IMG/VR virus record: IMGVR_UViG_3300034272_000558
Coordinates: 1 to 25,363 of that record
Reading direction: 5' to 3' (one strand)
Source of the DNA: a virus
Length of the DNA: 25,363 bases
The notes under the pieces are model-generated. The model worked only from the letters and a program-made list of their open reading frames with translations. It was not told the origin of the DNA and made no database searches. Position numbers and translations under genes: made by a program. The number at the start of each line of letters is the position of its first letter. Position 1 is the stretch's first letter. Positions 14,434 to 24,682 of the stretch are shown in pieces.

Positions 14434-17400
14434 TCAAGTCTCCTGTGGGATATAAATGTTCATTGAATTACCCCAAGGACCAAGGTTGTGCTTGTAGTCA
14501 TTGCGGCCAAACACTGTGTAAGAGCCCGGTCCCTTGAGTTGCAGAACCATCGAACCGGCAGGCATTTTTACGCGGTCCGTGGTTGTCGTTCCGCATTGCG
14601 CTGCGATTTCGATGAAGTCGGCTTGCCCCATCACTTGCCATTCAACGAGCAGCTTGTAGCCGGGCTGCGCTGTCAGCTTGAGGATTTTGGGCGGCGTCAG
14701 ATCGAAGTTTTTAACCGTGACAGCGACCTTATCGCTTTGACCAGACGGCAGACCATCGCGCACACTTTCAATCGTGACGGTGTAATCGCCGGGATAAATG
14801 TCCGGCGGGTATGTAACGTCAGGGTCTTGCGAAACCCATTTCAGCGTATCGCCGTCAAACTCTTTGACAGTGGTGCTGCCAGACGAAAGAGCCGTGATCC
14901 GCAAAATGTATTTCTCGATCTTCGGCTCATCCGTTGACCAAGCAACCGCCATCTGCCACGGCTTCGGACACATGGCATAATCGAGCTTTGGCGGCTTTGG
15001 TGCCTTCGTCTCAGGAATGTCAAAGCGCACAACGCTAGAGGCGTTGTAGTCCCACCCGAGAGCATCGACGTAGGCGAAATAGACGCCACCGGGGAGCGGG
15101 TCATCTGTCCGATAGACAAGCGGCTCTGCGTCCGTGCTTGTGCGCTGCGTCATCAGGATATTGCCGTGGCCGTCCTTAACGACAAAGCCGTAGCCAAAGT
15201 AATCCTGATAATCCTGATCGGGGCTGGCGCTTTCCCATTCGACGGTAAAGCTGTGCGCGTCGTAATAGGATTTGCGGATGATCGGCTTCTCAGGCGGGGG
15301 CGGTTCGTCAGGAACCGTCTCGTCATTCGAGATCATCCACGAATAGCCGCCAGCGCCTTCCTTCGTCTGGAAGTCGAAAATGATGATGTAATGGCGACCG
15401 TCCTGCCATTGCTCAAGATTGAACGAGGCACGGAACGTATCGCCTTCCTCAGTGAAATTGAGGTTAGTGATTTGCTGCGGCCAGAAATCCTCTGGGTCAT
15501 CAGCCGGTCCGGTATAGGTGAACACAATCGCATAGAGGTTCGTCACTTCCTCGTGCGTCAGCAACGCAATGTCGAGAAGTACGTCCATCTTGCCGGTCGC
15601 TGGATCGAACTTATTGTAGCTGACAACAGGGCGACGAAGCGGCGCTTGCGCGTTAGGCTTCACACGGATCGCGCCACCGGGCTTGCCTTTGACGCCATCT
15701 GTGCTGATACCGCCAAACCGCACAAAGTATTCCGTGCCGTTGTCTAGCTGTAGGTTTTCTGTCAGCGATTTATTGAGAGGCGCGAAGAACGGCAGGCCCT
15801 CATCGTCGATCCCGTCAACGTCGAAGTAATACTCCCAACCTCGCGTTGTCAGCTCGCGTGTCTCGCCGCCCTCAACAGGCGTGATTTGAGCGTATAGCTC
15901 CTGATACTGCGAAGCATCGACAAAGGCCGGAAGGCGAACGTGCGCCTTAAAGCCGTCATAGGTCGGCATCGAGCGAATGACAATCGGAGGCGGAATGTCG
16001 CCCTTGTCGAAGATCGCAATGGTGCGCGTGTCGCCAGCATGGTTGTAGAAATTGAACCCATACTGCTCAATGCGAAGCTCATACTCGCCAGCGCGAACAG
16101 GAACCCTAAACTCGCAATCCCATTGGCCGGGGTTGCCGTAAAGCACTTCCTCAATCGGCTCGCTCAACAGATCGCCAGAGATCGTGCAGCGCGTCCAGAA
16201 TACTTGCTCATGTGGGTCTTTGTTCGTCCAAGAGACGGAAATGCCCTTGGTGGTCGCATCGACCGTGGAAATGGTCGGGCCATAGATGACCGGCGCAAGC
16301 GGCGGGTCGAAACAATAAATGCTCTCCGGCGAGGAACCGTCAGCCGTCTCGAACGACAGCCAGAAATACGACTTCCAGCCATCGCGCTTGTACGGCTCAG
16401 GAAAGACGCCAACAATTTCATCGCCGTCAATCGCCCATTTCACATCGCCAGAAACGCCAATGCCGACTTCATGGAGGAACGGCAGCGCCTCGCTTTCATC
16501 GTAAAACAGGACGTAATAGGTAACAGATTTCAGATCGGCAGGCTTCACACCGTCCGGCAGCGTGAAATGTACCGTGTAGCGTTCTTCGTCCTTTTCCCAA
16601 CGCAAGACGTTAGGCGAGTGCAGCGGAGCCTTATCAGAAGGCGTTACCGTCACGCTCTGCCCGTATGGCGACATGCGTTGCTGCTTGCTATTCGTATAAG
16701 GTTTCCATGTGACAGGCTTGCCGTTCTCGAACTTGCCCGTCCCTAGATTGTCAGGACCGAACTTCTTGCGCCATGCCTGATTGTAAAACAGAAGATCGTC
16801 GGGCTCGTATTCATCATCGACGCCAATCTGAATGAAGCGCCACGAATAGCCGACCTCTGCAATGAAGGTTGCGCCCTTAGTCGAACTTTCAAAGCCCCAT
16901 GTTTCGACATTCTCAATGAACGTGCCTGCCTGCGGCTTAAAGAAAAACCGGAAGCCGCCATTCATCGGGATTGCCCGCGTGATGACAGGCGGCGGGGGCA
17001 TTGGAACCGGATAAACCGGCGTCTTCACAAAACCCCAAATCGCAACGCGGATCGGGATGCTGGTAATTGTCGAAGTCTGGATCGCCTTCAACACAATCGC
17101 ATCGCGGGTCGGCGTCAGGGTCGCCGTGACCGTCCAGCCGTTGATCGGGATATTGCCACCGCGATTAGCCTCAAGTGTCGCAGATGCTTGAAACGCATCG
17201 GTGAACTTCGGATTATCTGTCAGAGGCAGAAGCAATTTGACTTGAACACCTTGCGTCGTGTTCAAAGCAGTCGCGTCCGTAATGACCTTCACCACTTGCA
17301 ACGCAAGCGAAACGCCATTTTTGCCGGGGAAAATCTGGTAAAATTGCCCCGTTCCGTCCACGACCTTCTGCATCGTGGAATTGTTCAGCATCGTGCCGAA

Positions 17401-17940
17401 CAACTCATCGGCTGTCAGCGCAACGTCCTCATAGCCTTGGCTCATGCCGACCAAAGCAGCCGGAGGATAGAGCGTATCAGGCGGCAAACGCTCCCAACTG
17501 GCGATCCCGTCAGCGCCACCACCGCCACCGCCGGTCGCGTTGATCGTGCCGTCGCGGTCGATGAACACATTGCGTCCCGGCTTCACGCCGCCGACGCGAT
17601 CAACAGATGCAATGACAGGAGGAAATTCAAGCGGCTTGTTCTTAATGTCAGCCCAATCAGGCGAACCGCCCTCGCCGCCCTCGCCGTTCAGCGTGCCGTC
17701 TTTGTCGATAGACAGATTGCGGCCAACCTTGATGCCGCCAAGCGTGTCCTTCGATGCAATCGGAGGCGGGAAATTCTCAGGCTTGTTGCGAACGTCTTTC
17801 CAATCGGGAGGAAGTTGGATCACTTCCCAACTGTCACCGTCCCATTGGAAAGCCTTGCCGTTCGGCGCAATGAAAATGTCGCCAATCTTCGGATCGGTCG
17901 GGAATACGATTTCACCTGCCTGTCCCATACCGATCCTCAT
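14434..17940 (-). CDS. Large beta-sandwich repeat fibre / adhesin-like virion protein
   Basis: The product is 1168 residues. Residues 15-40 ([20 protein letters not shown]) resemble the short capping motif common in phage fibres. Two copies of a DW..I.NKP..FPP.IAS module follow (45-89 and 94-138), then a Gly-rich linker and a region (150-305) of unknown fold. From about 315 to the end I count eight Pro-introduced beta-rich segments of roughly 100 residues, starting near 315, 438, 546, 650, 766, 880, 980 and 1081, each with a VxW or similar strand, consistent with fibronectin III/Ig-like domains. Such repeats are typical of host-recognition fibres. The ATG overlaps the collagen-fibre stop as ATGA; an ATG four codons later (17928) has a better-placed GAGG. 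A hub-attached second fibre is the best reading. Confidence 0.8.
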   Translation of the reverse strand: MRIGMGQAGEIVFPTDPKIGDIFIAPNGKAFQWDGDSWEVIQLPPDWKDVRNKPENFPPPIASKDTLGGIKVGRNLSIDKDGTLNGEGGEGGSPDWADIKNKPLEFPPVIASVDRVGGVKPGRNVFIDRDGTINATGGGGGGADGIASWERLPPDTLYPPAALVGMSQGYEDVALTADELFGTMLNNSTMQKVVDGTGQFYQIFPGKNGVSLALQVVKVITDATALNTTQGVQVKLLLPLTDNPKFTDAFQASATLEANRGGNIPINGWTVTATLTPTRDAIVLKAIQTSTITSIPIRVAIWGFVKTPVYPVPMPPPPVITRAIPMNGGFRFFFKPQAGTFIENVETWGFESSTKGATFIAEVGYSWRFIQIGVDDEYEPDDLLFYNQAWRKKFGPDNLGTGKFENGKPVTWKPYTNSKQQRMSPYGQSVTVTPSDKAPLHSPNVLRWEKDEERYTVHFTLPDGVKPADLKSVTYYVLFYDESEALPFLHEVGIGVSGDVKWAIDGDEIVGVFPEPYKRDGWKSYFWLSFETADGSSPESIYCFDPPLAPVIYGPTISTVDATTKGISVSWTNKDPHEQVFWTRCTISGDLLSEPIEEVLYGNPGQWDCEFRVPVRAGEYELRIEQYGFNFYNHAGDTRTIAIFDKGDIPPPIVIRSMPTYDGFKAHVRLPAFVDASQYQELYAQITPVEGGETRELTTRGWEYYFDVDGIDDEGLPFFAPLNKSLTENLQLDNGTEYFVRFGGISTDGVKGKPGGAIRVKPNAQAPLRRPVVSYNKFDPATGKMDVLLDIALLTHEEVTNLYAIVFTYTGPADDPEDFWPQQITNLNFTEEGDTFRASFNLEQWQDGRHYIIIFDFQTKEGAGGYSWMISNDETVPDEPPPPEKPIIRKSYYDAHSFTVEWESASPDQDYQDYFGYGFVVKDGHGNILMTQRTSTDAEPLVYRTDDPLPGGVYFAYVDALGWDYNASSVVRFDIPETKAPKPPKLDYAMCPKPWQMAVAWSTDEPKIEKYILRITALSSGSTTVKEFDGDTLKWVSQDPDVTYPPDIYPGDYTVTIESVRDGLPSGQSDKVAVTVKNFDLTPPKILKLTAQPGYKLLVEWQVMGQADFIEIAAQCGTTTTDRVKMPAGSMVLQLKGPGSYTVFGRNDYKHNLGPWGNSMNIYIPQET
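17527..17808 (-). repeat. Two tandem DW/NKP fibre modules in the 1168-residue protein
   Basis: Residues 45-89 and 94-138 align with the pattern DW..I.NKP..FPP.IAS...GG.K.GRN..ID.DGT.N. The third relative is in the collagen fibre at 19203-19337. Each copy ends in a Gly-rich linker. Confidence 0.8.
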
Positions 17941-20900
17941 TTCTTCATCGCATCGACTTCCGCCTTCAAGGCGGCAAGCTGCAAGCGCATTTCTTCCATC
18001 TCGATTTTGGCGTGCTTCGCCGCATTCACGAGTGCATAGACAACCGCAGTCGCATCGACGGTTTTAACCTTCGTCACTTCCTGCGTGTCTGGATTAACCC
18101 AATCGCGCTCGCCAACGCACCATTCCGCGAATGGCGTTTTCAGCAATTCATCAGCAATGAAGCCGACATAAAGTTTGCCGTTGTCAGGCGTGTCGTATTC
18201 ACCGTTGAATTGGTAGATTTTTGGGTTTGTCAAAAACAGCGCATCTGCACCCAAATCAAACGGGACGATGCTATCGGCTTGCTTGGTGCGAATGTCGGAG
18301 CTATCCGCCCACATGCCGCCGCCCGGTTGATACCCTTTTGAGCCGAGCGTCAGGTTATAGCCGCCGCGAATGGTTTTATCGGCCTGAACAACAAGCGAAA
18401 GCTGGTTGTTGTAGAAAATGCCCCATTCATTTGCGCTGACAGCGCCCATCGTGACGTTGTTAGAAAACTTCAACCCTTGCGGGACGTAAGGCGTGTTGTT
18501 GAGCGTGATCGTTCCGCTGGCGGTCAATCCAGCATTAAACGTAGCGGAATTGCCAAACGTCGCCGCGCCATTGTGCTGCGTTGCGGCAAAAGTCGTTTGT
18601 TGCTGGAACGTATTTGTTTGCGAGAAAATGTTTGCCGCGCTTTTCAGCGCCGCATCTGTCACCTTCTGCAAGGCGCTGTCAGCATTCGTCTTAGCCTGAT
18701 TGGCTGTCGAATAAGCCTGATCGGCCTTTGAATTGACGGAATTGAGATCAGCCTGCGAAGCCGCCTCAACATCAACCGCTTTCAGCACAACATCGCCGGT
18801 CTTGCCGTTGACCGACTTCACGCCGCTCGATGAACCGCTCGGTGTTTCCCACCGCCCGTCACCGCGCAGATAAGTCGCCGCGCTTGGTGTGCCGCCAGCC
18901 TCGATGTCAGCCGTGGTGTGCGTATGCTTCGTCGCAGCCGCGCCAACATCAGCATTGTTCAACTGCACAACGCCGATCTTGCCGTTGACCGACACAACCG
19001 CATTCGCTGGCAGCTTTGTCCAGACGCCCGTGCCGTCGAGATAATCGCCAGCCTCCGGTACGCCGGTCCCCAATCGCGCAGGCGGGAAAACGCCAGCCGT
19101 AATGTCGTTCGCAACGTGCGTGTGAACCTTCAAGGCCGCGCCAACATCGCCAGCGCCAAGCGTCACATCGCCGGTCTTTTGGTTGACGCTCGTAACACCA
19201 ACATCGACCGACGCGCTGATCACGCCGTTCGTGTCAATGTCGATGTTCGGGCCAGCCTTAACGCCGCCGACAACGGTTGAAGACGCAATAACCGGCGGGA
19301 ATTTCGTCGGCTTATTCGTGATCTGCGTCCAATCAGTCGTGCCGGGATCGCCCTTGTCGCCCTTCGGACCCTGCTCGCCTTGCGGACCCTGCACGCCTTG
19401 GTCGCCCTTCGGACCTTCCGGCCCACGGTCGCCCTTCAAGCCTTGCGGGCCTTGATCGCCTTTCGGACCTTCTGAGCCTGTATCGCCTTTTGGGCCTTGC
19501 TCGCCGGGGTCGCCCTTCGGCCCCAACGGCCCTTGCTTGCCCTGCGGGCCTTCCGGTCCAACGTCGCCCTGCGGGCCCGTCTCACCGGGATCACCTTTCG
19601 TACCGGCAGGACCCTGCTTACCAGCCGGACCCTGATCGCCCGGGTCGCCTTTCGGGCCTGTCTCGCCGGAGTCGCCTTTCGGACCAGCCGGTCCTTGAAT
19701 GCCTTGCGGACCCTGATCGCCACGGTCGCCCTGTGCGCCGGGATCGCCCTTATCGCCGCGCGGACCCTGATCGCCCTGCTTGCCTTGGATGCCTTGGTCG
19801 CCCTTCGGCCCCTGAATGCCCTGCTCGCCCTTCGGGCCGGGGTCGCCTTGGTCGCCCTTAGCGCCAGTATCGCCTTTCGGACCCTGAATGCCTTGCGGGC
19901 CTTCCTTGCCTTCCGGCCCCTGCTTGCCTTCCGGCCCTTGCGGACCGTCAGCGCCAGTGTCGCCTTTCAGGCCGCGCTCGCCCTGATCGCCCTTCGGCCC
20001 TTGGATGCCTTGCGGACCCTGCTTGCCCTCAGCGCCCGTATCGCCTTTCGGCCCTTGAATACCCTGAGCGCCCGTATCGCCCTTGTCGCCCTTGTCGCCT
20101 TTCGCGCCCTGAATGTCGCCAAGATCAGCCCATCCGTCAGCGTCGAAATTGCCGTCCTCTTTCACGCCAGCGACAGCGCCGACGAAATTGAACACATGGC
20201 CCCAAAGGGGGTCTTGCCGGTTTGCAGGCTGGAACACCAACGCCTGCCCGACTTTCAGCGTAATATCCGCTGCCGGATTGCCCGGACTATCCCAATCCTT
20301 CGGGAAGAAGCCGTTTTTCGGCAGATCGCTCGGCTTCTTGCTCACGCCGAACGTGCCGATGATCACCGTCGAGGTGCCAGCATCGCCCTTGTCGCCCTTC
20401 GGACCTTGGATACCCTGCGGACCCTGCTTGCCTTCGATGCCTTGAGGACCTTGCTTACCGTCAGCGCCGGTCGGTCCTTGAATGCCTTGCTCACCCTTCG
20501 GACCCTGATCACCCTTCGGACCCGGCTCACCCTGAGCGCCAGTGTCACCCTTCTGACCCTGAGAACCGGGATCGCCCTTCGGACCCTGCGAGCCAGTGTC
20601 GCCCTTAACGCCTTGCGGCCCTACGTCACCCTGAATACCACGATCACCCTGATCGCCTTTCGGACCCTGAGCGCCTACAGCACCATCGTCACCCTTAGGC
20701 CCTTGAATGCCCGGATCACCTTTCGGACCAGCCGGGCCAACGTCACCCTGCAAACCGCGCTCGCCAGCCGGACCAACCGGACCCTGCTCGCCCTGCTTGC
20801 CGTCCGGGCCAATCGGACCTTGCTTGCCTTCCGGCCCTTGATCGCCTTTCGGACCCTGCTCGCCCTGAATGCCCTGCTCGCCGCGCTGGCCCTGATCGCC

Positions 20901-23900
20901 CTTAGCGCCAGCCGGTCCCTGAATCCCTTGGTCGCCCTTATCGCCCTTCGGACCCTGAATATCGCCAATGTCAGACCAGCCGTTCACGGCCCATTGATCG
21001 CCGTTCCGGTTCTGCGTCCCAACATAATTGAAGACATGCTTGTAGAGCGGGTCAGCCGTATTAGCCGGGACATAAACAAGCCCCTCGCCAACCGTGAATT
21101 GGATCGGCTTAGGCGGCTTGCCAGCCCCTTCCCAATCTTGCGGGATCAAACCATTCGCAGGCAGATCGCTCGGCTTCTTAACCGAACCAAACGTCCCAAC
21201 AATGTACGAGGAAGCGCCCGGATCGCCCTTGTCACCCTTCGGTCCAGCCGGACCCTGCGGCCCATCAGGACCCTGCGGGCCAACGTCACCATCAGGTCCA
21301 GCCGGACCCTGATCGCCCTTAGGACCCGGATCGCCCTGCTTTCCTTGAATACCCTGATCGCCCTTAGGACCTTGCGGCCCCTGATCGCCCTTCGGCCCCG
21401 TAGGACCCGGATCGCCCTGCGGTCCAATCTCGCCCTGATCACCCTTCGGTCCCGTCTCGCCAGCCGGTCCCTGTGGACCCTGCTCGCCCGTATCACCCTT
21501 CGGACCATCAGGCCCAATATCGCCCTGCGGACCAGCCGGACCAACTGGCCCCTGCTCGCCCGTATCACCCTTCGGTCCTGCCGGACCCTCTGGCCCTTTC
21601 GGACCCTGTTCGCCCTGATCACCTTTCGGTCCTACCGGACCCGGATCACCTTGCGGACCAGCATCGCCCTGATCACCCTGCGCCCCACGCTCGCCCGGAT
21701 CACCCTTCGCTCCCGCTTCCCCCTGCGGCCCCGGATCGCCTTTCGGACCAGCCGGTCCTACGTCACCCTGATCGCCCTTAGCGCCAGCCGGACCCTGAAT
21801 GCCCTGCTCACCGCGCTCACCCTGCGGACCCTGCGGACCAATCGGACCCTGAATACCCGGATCGCCCTTATCACCCTTCGGCCCCTGAATGTCCCCAATG
21901 TCAGACCAGCCATTAACCGCCCATTGGACGCCACGAATCTGGACCCCAACATAGTTAAACACATGGCCGTAAAGCGGATCGCCGCTGTCAGCCGGGATAT
22001 AAACCAACCCCTCACCAACAACGAACTGGATCGGCTTAGGCGGCTTGCCCGGACCATCCCAATCTTGCGGAATAAGGCCGTCCGGCGGCAAATCAGCAGG
22101 CGTCTTCGTGTCGCCAAACGTGCCGACAATATAGGATGATGTACCCGGATCGCCCTGATCGCCCTTCGGCCCCAAAGGACCCTGCGGACCCTGCGGACCC
22201 TGCGGACCTACATCACCGTCCGGCCCAATCGGCCCTTGCTCACCCTGCGGACCAACATCGCCCTTCGGCCCTGTCGGACCGGGATCACCCTTGGGACCCG
22301 TTTGGCCCTGATCACCTTTAGGACCAACGCTGCCCGTATCACCCTTCGGCCCAATCGGACCCTGATCCCCCTTGGGACCCGTTTGACCAGTTTGACCAGC
22401 CGGACCCGTCGAACCCGTATCTCCCTTGGGACCCGTAGGACCCGGATCACCCTGCGGCCCGCGCTGACCAGCATCCCCCTTCGGACCCGTCTCACCCTGA
22501 TCGCCCTTAATGCCCTGCGGTCCCTGCGGACCAGCATCGCCCTTCTGACCGGGAGGACCCGTTTCACCAGCCGGTCCCGTAGGACCGGGATCGCCGCGAT
22601 CACCCTTAATACCCTGCGGCCCTGCCGGACCACGCTGGCCCTCCGGCCCCTGTGGCCCTTGCGGGCCAGCATCACCCTGCTTGCCCTGTGGACCAGCCGG
22701 ACCCGTATCGCCCTTCGGCCCTAATGGACCCTCCGGCCCTGCCGGACCCTGATCCCCCTGATCACCTTTCGGACCTTCCGGCCCCGTCTTACCCTGCGGG
22801 CCGACCGGACCCTCAATCCCCTGCGGCCCAATCGGACCATCATCGCCCTTCGGCCCACGCGGTCCAACCGGCCCAACAGGACCCGTCTCACCAGCCGGAC
22901 CCGGAGGACCCTGCAAGCCCATCGGACCAATCGGCCCCTGCGGACCTTCCGGCCCCTCAGCCCCCGATACACCAACCCAATTCGCAAACTCAGGCGAGGA
23001 ACCGTAAAGGACGAACATCGCAAGGTTCGTGCTTTTCAGCCAGAGAGTGCCGATGGGAACGCCTGTCGGCGGGCTCATCGAAATATATAACTGCGCGCCC
23101 GGCTTAATCGTCTTAATCGCCGCATCAACGATGCTGTTCACCTGACTGACATTCGTCGCGCTGTCGCTCGTAAAGCCAGCCGGAACCCTCACCGTCCCAC
23201 TAAATTGCGGGCTATCAAGGTCAGCCTTGAGGTCGTATTTGTCGTTAAAGTCGAGGATTTGGTCAGTCGTGTGCGTGTGCTTCGTTGGTGCAGCGCCAAC
23301 GTCAAAGTAGTTTAAGACAACATCGCCAACCTTGCCGTTGACAGACGTAACCGCTCCGCCGCCACCGCCGCTCGAAACTAGCTCAATCCACCGCGAGCCG
23401 TCCCAAACATACATAAACTTCGCGTTGAGATTGAAATACAACGCGCCAGCCTCAAGCGGCCTGCCGCGATTGTCCGTGCTAGGGGCTGTCGTTTTCGCGC
23501 CCAAATACCGCTTGTCAAAATCGCTGACCAACTCCTCAATATGCGCGATTTTCTCGTTAATATCCTGAGCCGTCTGATCCGCCTGATTAGCCCAAAACTT
23601 GGCCGACCAGTGATCGCCAGTCACACCCATGACAGCAAGGATGTTCGGCGGAATTTTCCCCGGCAGATACTCCGCCCATGCCTGACAAACTAACGCCCAA
23701 TCTTGCGCTTCGGCGGAGACTTCCTCGGCGGCTTGGCGATGCTCTTTGGTTTGCCGCTTGCCCTCGTCGATTTCGACGATGACCCTTTGGGCCGCTTCGA
23801 CGGCGACGGCAATCCTGCCGAGCGCGCTGTCAGCCTCTCCCTTAATAAAGTCCACATCCGCCGTAACACTTGCATAAACAGCCTCCGTCCCAATCCTCGC

Positions 23901-24230
23901 AGCCTCAGCATTGTCCTTCGACCGCTTCGCGTCCTGCGCCGCCCCTCGCGCATTCACAACCATCGGGTTAAGACGGCCCTGCAATTCCTTCTCAATGTCG
24001 TCCAGAATTTCAGGCTTTAACTGATCCGCGCCAATAACCTCCGCAGCCAGCGCGCCGTCCTCACGAAGCAACGGTTGCAGCGCGTCAACAAGGCTACTGA
24101 TCGCCTCGGCATGGTTGTTAAACTGCGCGTCCAATGCAGGACCGGGCGTCTGCTCGCCACTGTGGTCCCGGCTAAATTCAGTGAAATTAAACTTCCGCTG
24201 CGGGGGCTTGATAACAGTGGGTCCCGGCAC
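17937..24230 (-). CDS. Giant collagen-like tail fibre with S74 chaperone domain
   Basis: This is 2097 residues, starting with GTG at 24230 (AGGAG nine bases upstream). Residues 1-80 form an attachment-like N-terminus ([20 protein letters not shown]), followed by coiled helices to about 240 and fibre motifs ([20 protein letters not shown]). Four uninterrupted Gly-X-Y blocks (91, 74, 64 and 85 triplets) are separated by three copies of an 88-residue module. After residue 1630 come a DW/NKP module, four SVNGK..DV.L...DVGA motifs (three with HTH, including the N-terminal one near 294), a beta-rich tip region and a peptidase S74-type domain with SSDIRTK (Ser1978-Asp1979) and GFIADEL. S74 domains trimerise fibres and usually cleave themselves off. 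It is probably the main receptor-binding fibre, with a collagen triple-helix shaft. Confidence 0.92.
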   Translation of the reverse strand: MPGPTVIKPPQRKFNFTEFSRDHSGEQTPGPALDAQFNNHAEAISSLVDALQPLLREDGALAAEVIGADQLKPEILDDIEKELQGRLNPMVVNARGAAQDAKRSKDNAEAARIGTEAVYASVTADVDFIKGEADSALGRIAVAVEAAQRVIVEIDEGKRQTKEHRQAAEEVSAEAQDWALVCQAWAEYLPGKIPPNILAVMGVTGDHWSAKFWANQADQTAQDINEKIAHIEELVSDFDKRYLGAKTTAPSTDNRGRPLEAGALYFNLNAKFMYVWDGSRWIELVSSGGGGGAVTSVNGKVGDVVLNYFDVGAAPTKHTHTTDQILDFNDKYDLKADLDSPQFSGTVRVPAGFTSDSATNVSQVNSIVDAAIKTIKPGAQLYISMSPPTGVPIGTLWLKSTNLAMFVLYGSSPEFANWVGVSGAEGPEGPQGPIGPMGLQGPPGPAGETGPVGPVGPRGPKGDDGPIGPQGIEGPVGPQGKTGPEGPKGDQGDQGPAGPEGPLGPKGDTGPAGPQGKQGDAGPQGPQGPEGQRGPAGPQGIKGDRGDPGPTGPAGETGPPGQKGDAGPQGPQGIKGDQGETGPKGDAGQRGPQGDPGPTGPKGDTGSTGPAGQTGQTGPKGDQGPIGPKGDTGSVGPKGDQGQTGPKGDPGPTGPKGDVGPQGEQGPIGPDGDVGPQGPQGPQGPLGPKGDQGDPGTSSYIVGTFGDTKTPADLPPDGLIPQDWDGPGKPPKPIQFVVGEGLVYIPADSGDPLYGHVFNYVGVQIRGVQWAVNGWSDIGDIQGPKGDKGDPGIQGPIGPQGPQGERGEQGIQGPAGAKGDQGDVGPAGPKGDPGPQGEAGAKGDPGERGAQGDQGDAGPQGDPGPVGPKGDQGEQGPKGPEGPAGPKGDTGEQGPVGPAGPQGDIGPDGPKGDTGEQGPQGPAGETGPKGDQGEIGPQGDPGPTGPKGDQGPQGPKGDQGIQGKQGDPGPKGDQGPAGPDGDVGPQGPDGPQGPAGPKGDKGDPGASSYIVGTFGSVKKPSDLPANGLIPQDWEGAGKPPKPIQFTVGEGLVYVPANTADPLYKHVFNYVGTQNRNGDQWAVNGWSDIGDIQGPKGDKGDQGIQGPAGAKGDQGQRGEQGIQGEQGPKGDQGPEGKQGPIGPDGKQGEQGPVGPAGERGLQGDVGPAGPKGDPGIQGPKGDDGAVGAQGPKGDQGDRGIQGDVGPQGVKGDTGSQGPKGDPGSQGQKGDTGAQGEPGPKGDQGPKGEQGIQGPTGADGKQGPQGIEGKQGPQGIQGPKGDKGDAGTSTVIIGTFGVSKKPSDLPKNGFFPKDWDSPGNPAADITLKVGQALVFQPANRQDPLWGHVFNFVGAVAGVKEDGNFDADGWADLGDIQGAKGDKGDKGDTGAQGIQGPKGDTGAEGKQGPQGIQGPKGDQGERGLKGDTGADGPQGPEGKQGPEGKEGPQGIQGPKGDTGAKGDQGDPGPKGEQGIQGPKGDQGIQGKQGDQGPRGDKGDPGAQGDRGDQGPQGIQGPAGPKGDSGETGPKGDPGDQGPAGKQGPAGTKGDPGETGPQGDVGPEGPQGKQGPLGPKGDPGEQGPKGDTGSEGPKGDQGPQGLKGDRGPEGPKGDQGVQGPQGEQGPKGDKGDPGTTDWTQITNKPTKFPPVIASSTVVGGVKAGPNIDIDTNGVISASVDVGVTSVNQKTGDVTLGAGDVGAALKVHTHVANDITAGVFPPARLGTGVPEAGDYLDGTGVWTKLPANAVVSVNGKIGVVQLNNADVGAAATKHTHTTADIEAGGTPSAATYLRGDGRWETPSGSSSGVKSVNGKTGDVVLKAVDVEAASQADLNSVNSKADQAYSTANQAKTNADSALQKVTDAALKSAANIFSQTNTFQQQTTFAATQHNGAATFGNSATFNAGLTASGTITLNNTPYVPQGLKFSNNVTMGAVSANEWGIFYNNQLSLVVQADKTIRGGYNLTLGSKGYQPGGGMWADSSDIRTKQADSIVPFDLGADALFLTNPKIYQFNGEYDTPDNGKLYVGFIADELLKTPFAEWCVGERDWVNPDTQEVTKVKTVDATAVVYALVNAAKHAKIEMEEMRLQLAALKAEVDAMKK
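17940..18317 (-). other. Peptidase S74-type intramolecular chaperone domain of the fibre
   Basis: Residues 1972-2097 carry the SD.R.K hallmark (S1978, D1979, R1981, K1983), a NPKIYQFN strand, the GFIADEL motif and a closing coiled coil ([20 protein letters not shown]). Family members release the domain by self-cleavage near this Ser after trimerisation. Confidence 0.8.
19203..19337 (-). repeat. DW/NKP module shared with the neighbouring fibre protein
   Basis: Fibre residues 1632-1676 ([33 protein letters not shown]) match both modules at 17527-17808 in the next gene. The module sits right after the last collagen block. Confidence 0.8.
19344..20108 (-). repeat. Collagen block 4: 85 Gly-X-Y triplets
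   Basis: Residues 1375-1629 keep glycine at every third position without a break. GPKGD, GPQGIQ and GDKGDPG are frequent. Confidence 0.95.
20109..20378 (-). repeat. Globular module C between collagen blocks
   Basis: Residues 1285-1374. It is the most diverged of three copies: [37 protein letters not shown], and [11 protein letters not shown] at the end. Confidence 0.85.
20379..20954 (-). repeat. Collagen block 3: 64 Gly-X-Y triplets
   Basis: Residues 1093-1284 are continuous Gly-X-Y with no phase break. This is the shortest block. Confidence 0.95.
20955..21218 (-). repeat. Globular module B between collagen blocks
   Basis: Residues 1005-1092, very close to module [67 protein letters not shown]. 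Confidence 0.88.
21219..21884 (-). repeat. Collagen block 2: 74 Gly-X-Y triplets
   Basis: Residues 783-1004 are continuous Gly-X-Y and rich in charged KGD, GER and GEQ triplets, which can stabilise bacterial collagen without hydroxyproline. Confidence 0.95.
21885..22145 (-). repeat. Globular module A between collagen blocks
   Basis: Residues 696-782: [61 protein letters not shown]. Similar modules occur in other collagen-containing phage fibres. Confidence 0.88.
22146..22964 (-). repeat. Collagen block 1: 91 Gly-X-Y triplets
   Basis: Residues 423-695 are continuous Gly-X-Y and form the longest block. The N-terminal half is richer in GPV/GPI/GPQ triplets, the C-terminal half in GPKGD. Confidence 0.95.
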
Positions 24231-24261
24231 GGCGGCGCACTCCTGCTGGCAGATAGGACAG

Positions 24262-24290
24262 GAATTAACCGATTTGGCCTACGTTTGCAA
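24262..24290 (-). promoter_or_regulatory. Possible promoter for the fibre/late operon
   Basis: On the minus strand TTGCAA (24290-24285) is followed after 17 bases by TAATTC (24267-24262). Both match sigma-70-type boxes only partly. The -35 would overlap the inner dyad, so a dyad-binding protein could control it. Confidence 0.3.
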
Positions 24291-24321
24291 TAGTGCAATC
24301 AGGCAGTTTGCAACCTTGCAA
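24285..24321. promoter_or_regulatory. Pair of TTGCA-N4-TGCAA dyads, upstream of the fibre gene
   Basis: Two perfect 14-bp dyads: TTGCAATAGTGCAA (24285-24298) and TTGCAACCTTGCAA (24308-24321), 23 bases from start to start. They look like operators for a dimeric regulator. The same spacing recurs at 24924-24960. Confidence 0.7.
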
Positions 24322-24325
24322 GAAT

Positions 24326-24360
24326 GGGCGAGGGGAAATCCACCGTATTACCCCTCGCCC
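24326..24360. other. Perfect 10-bp inverted repeat
   Basis: GGGCGAGGGG (24326-24335) and CCCCTCGCCC (24351-24360) flank a 15-base loop. No T-run follows on either strand, so it is not a standard intrinsic terminator. It may attenuate read-through from the right or act as a protein or packaging site. Confidence 0.6.
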
Positions 24361-24380
24361 GTTGCTCAACGTGACGGAAA

Positions 24381-24398
24381 GTCTCTCTCTGTAGAGAC
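24381..24398. other. Small inverted repeat GTCTCT / AGAGAC
   Basis: Six-base arms (24381-24386 and 24393-24398) flank a six-base loop. This is weak, but it lies close to the larger hairpin. Confidence 0.35.
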
Positions 24399-24543
24399 AG
24401 TCGTATTGTAGGGATGTTGGGCTGTCGGTCAAGTTGTGTCGTGGGGGGGGCAAAAACTCCGCAACGCCAAATTTTATCAGAACGTCAATCAAGGTAAGAC
24501 GGCTGCGCGCCGGAGGGGGCCGGGAGGGGACTTTTTGCCTTGT

Positions 24544-24614
24544 GCGCTGCACCATTTACGCTGCGCTGCACCATGCCTGCCGCGCTGCACAATGGCTCGC
24601 GCTCCATGCCTGCC
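24544..24614. repeat. 19-bp tandem repeat, three clear copies
   Basis: The core GCGCTGCACCAT occurs at 24544 and 24563 and as GCGCTGCACAAT at 24582, exactly 19 bases apart each time. A decayed fourth unit (GCTCCATGCCTGCC) follows from 24601, sharing CCATGCCTGCC with unit two. It lies in non-coding DNA, so iteron- or pac-like use is possible. Confidence 0.6.
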
Positions 24615-24682
24615 GTGCCGTTACTCACCAGCGATGCAGCACCGGGCTTGCTAAGTAATTGATAGGCCGGGAGTTGATTTGT

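Larger units (their letters stand above)
24231..24682. other. 450-base non-coding control region upstream of the fibre gene
   Basis: I find no convincing gene here. The minus-strand frame at 24265-24555 lacks a ribosome site and crosses the hairpins and dyads. The stretch holds, from right to left, GC-rich 19-bp repeats (24544-24614), an eight-G run (24443-24450), two hairpins, two 14-bp dyads, a possible promoter and the fibre ribosome site. This density suggests regulation, a packaging site or an origin. Confidence 0.6.

Noticed and set aside
15940-18039. Plus-strand open frames opposite the 1168-residue fibre protein
   Set aside because: Arg-rich shadow translations without starts or motifs, all antisense to a well-supported gene.
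19497-22139. Plus-strand open frame of 880 codons opposite the collagen fibre
   Set aside because: It is the mirror of Gly-X-Y codon repeats (Gly/Pro-rich sense strand gives Arg/Ala/Leu/Thr repeats antisense), has no ribosome site and spans module borders with no domain sense.
19344-22964. Repeat density suggestive of CRISPR
   Set aside because: Repeats are 9-15 bases in a coding Gly-X-Y array, without constant repeat length or unique spacers.
24265-24555. Minus-strand 96-codon frame in the non-coding region
   Set aside because: It has the operon orientation but no Shine-Dalgarno, an unlikely composition, and runs through two hairpins and a dyad pair. Kept as a low possibility only.
24434-24658. 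Two overlapping plus-strand frames in the GC-rich repeat zone
   Set aside because: Both are generated by the 19-bp repeats; they have no ribosome site and opposite orientation to all other genes.
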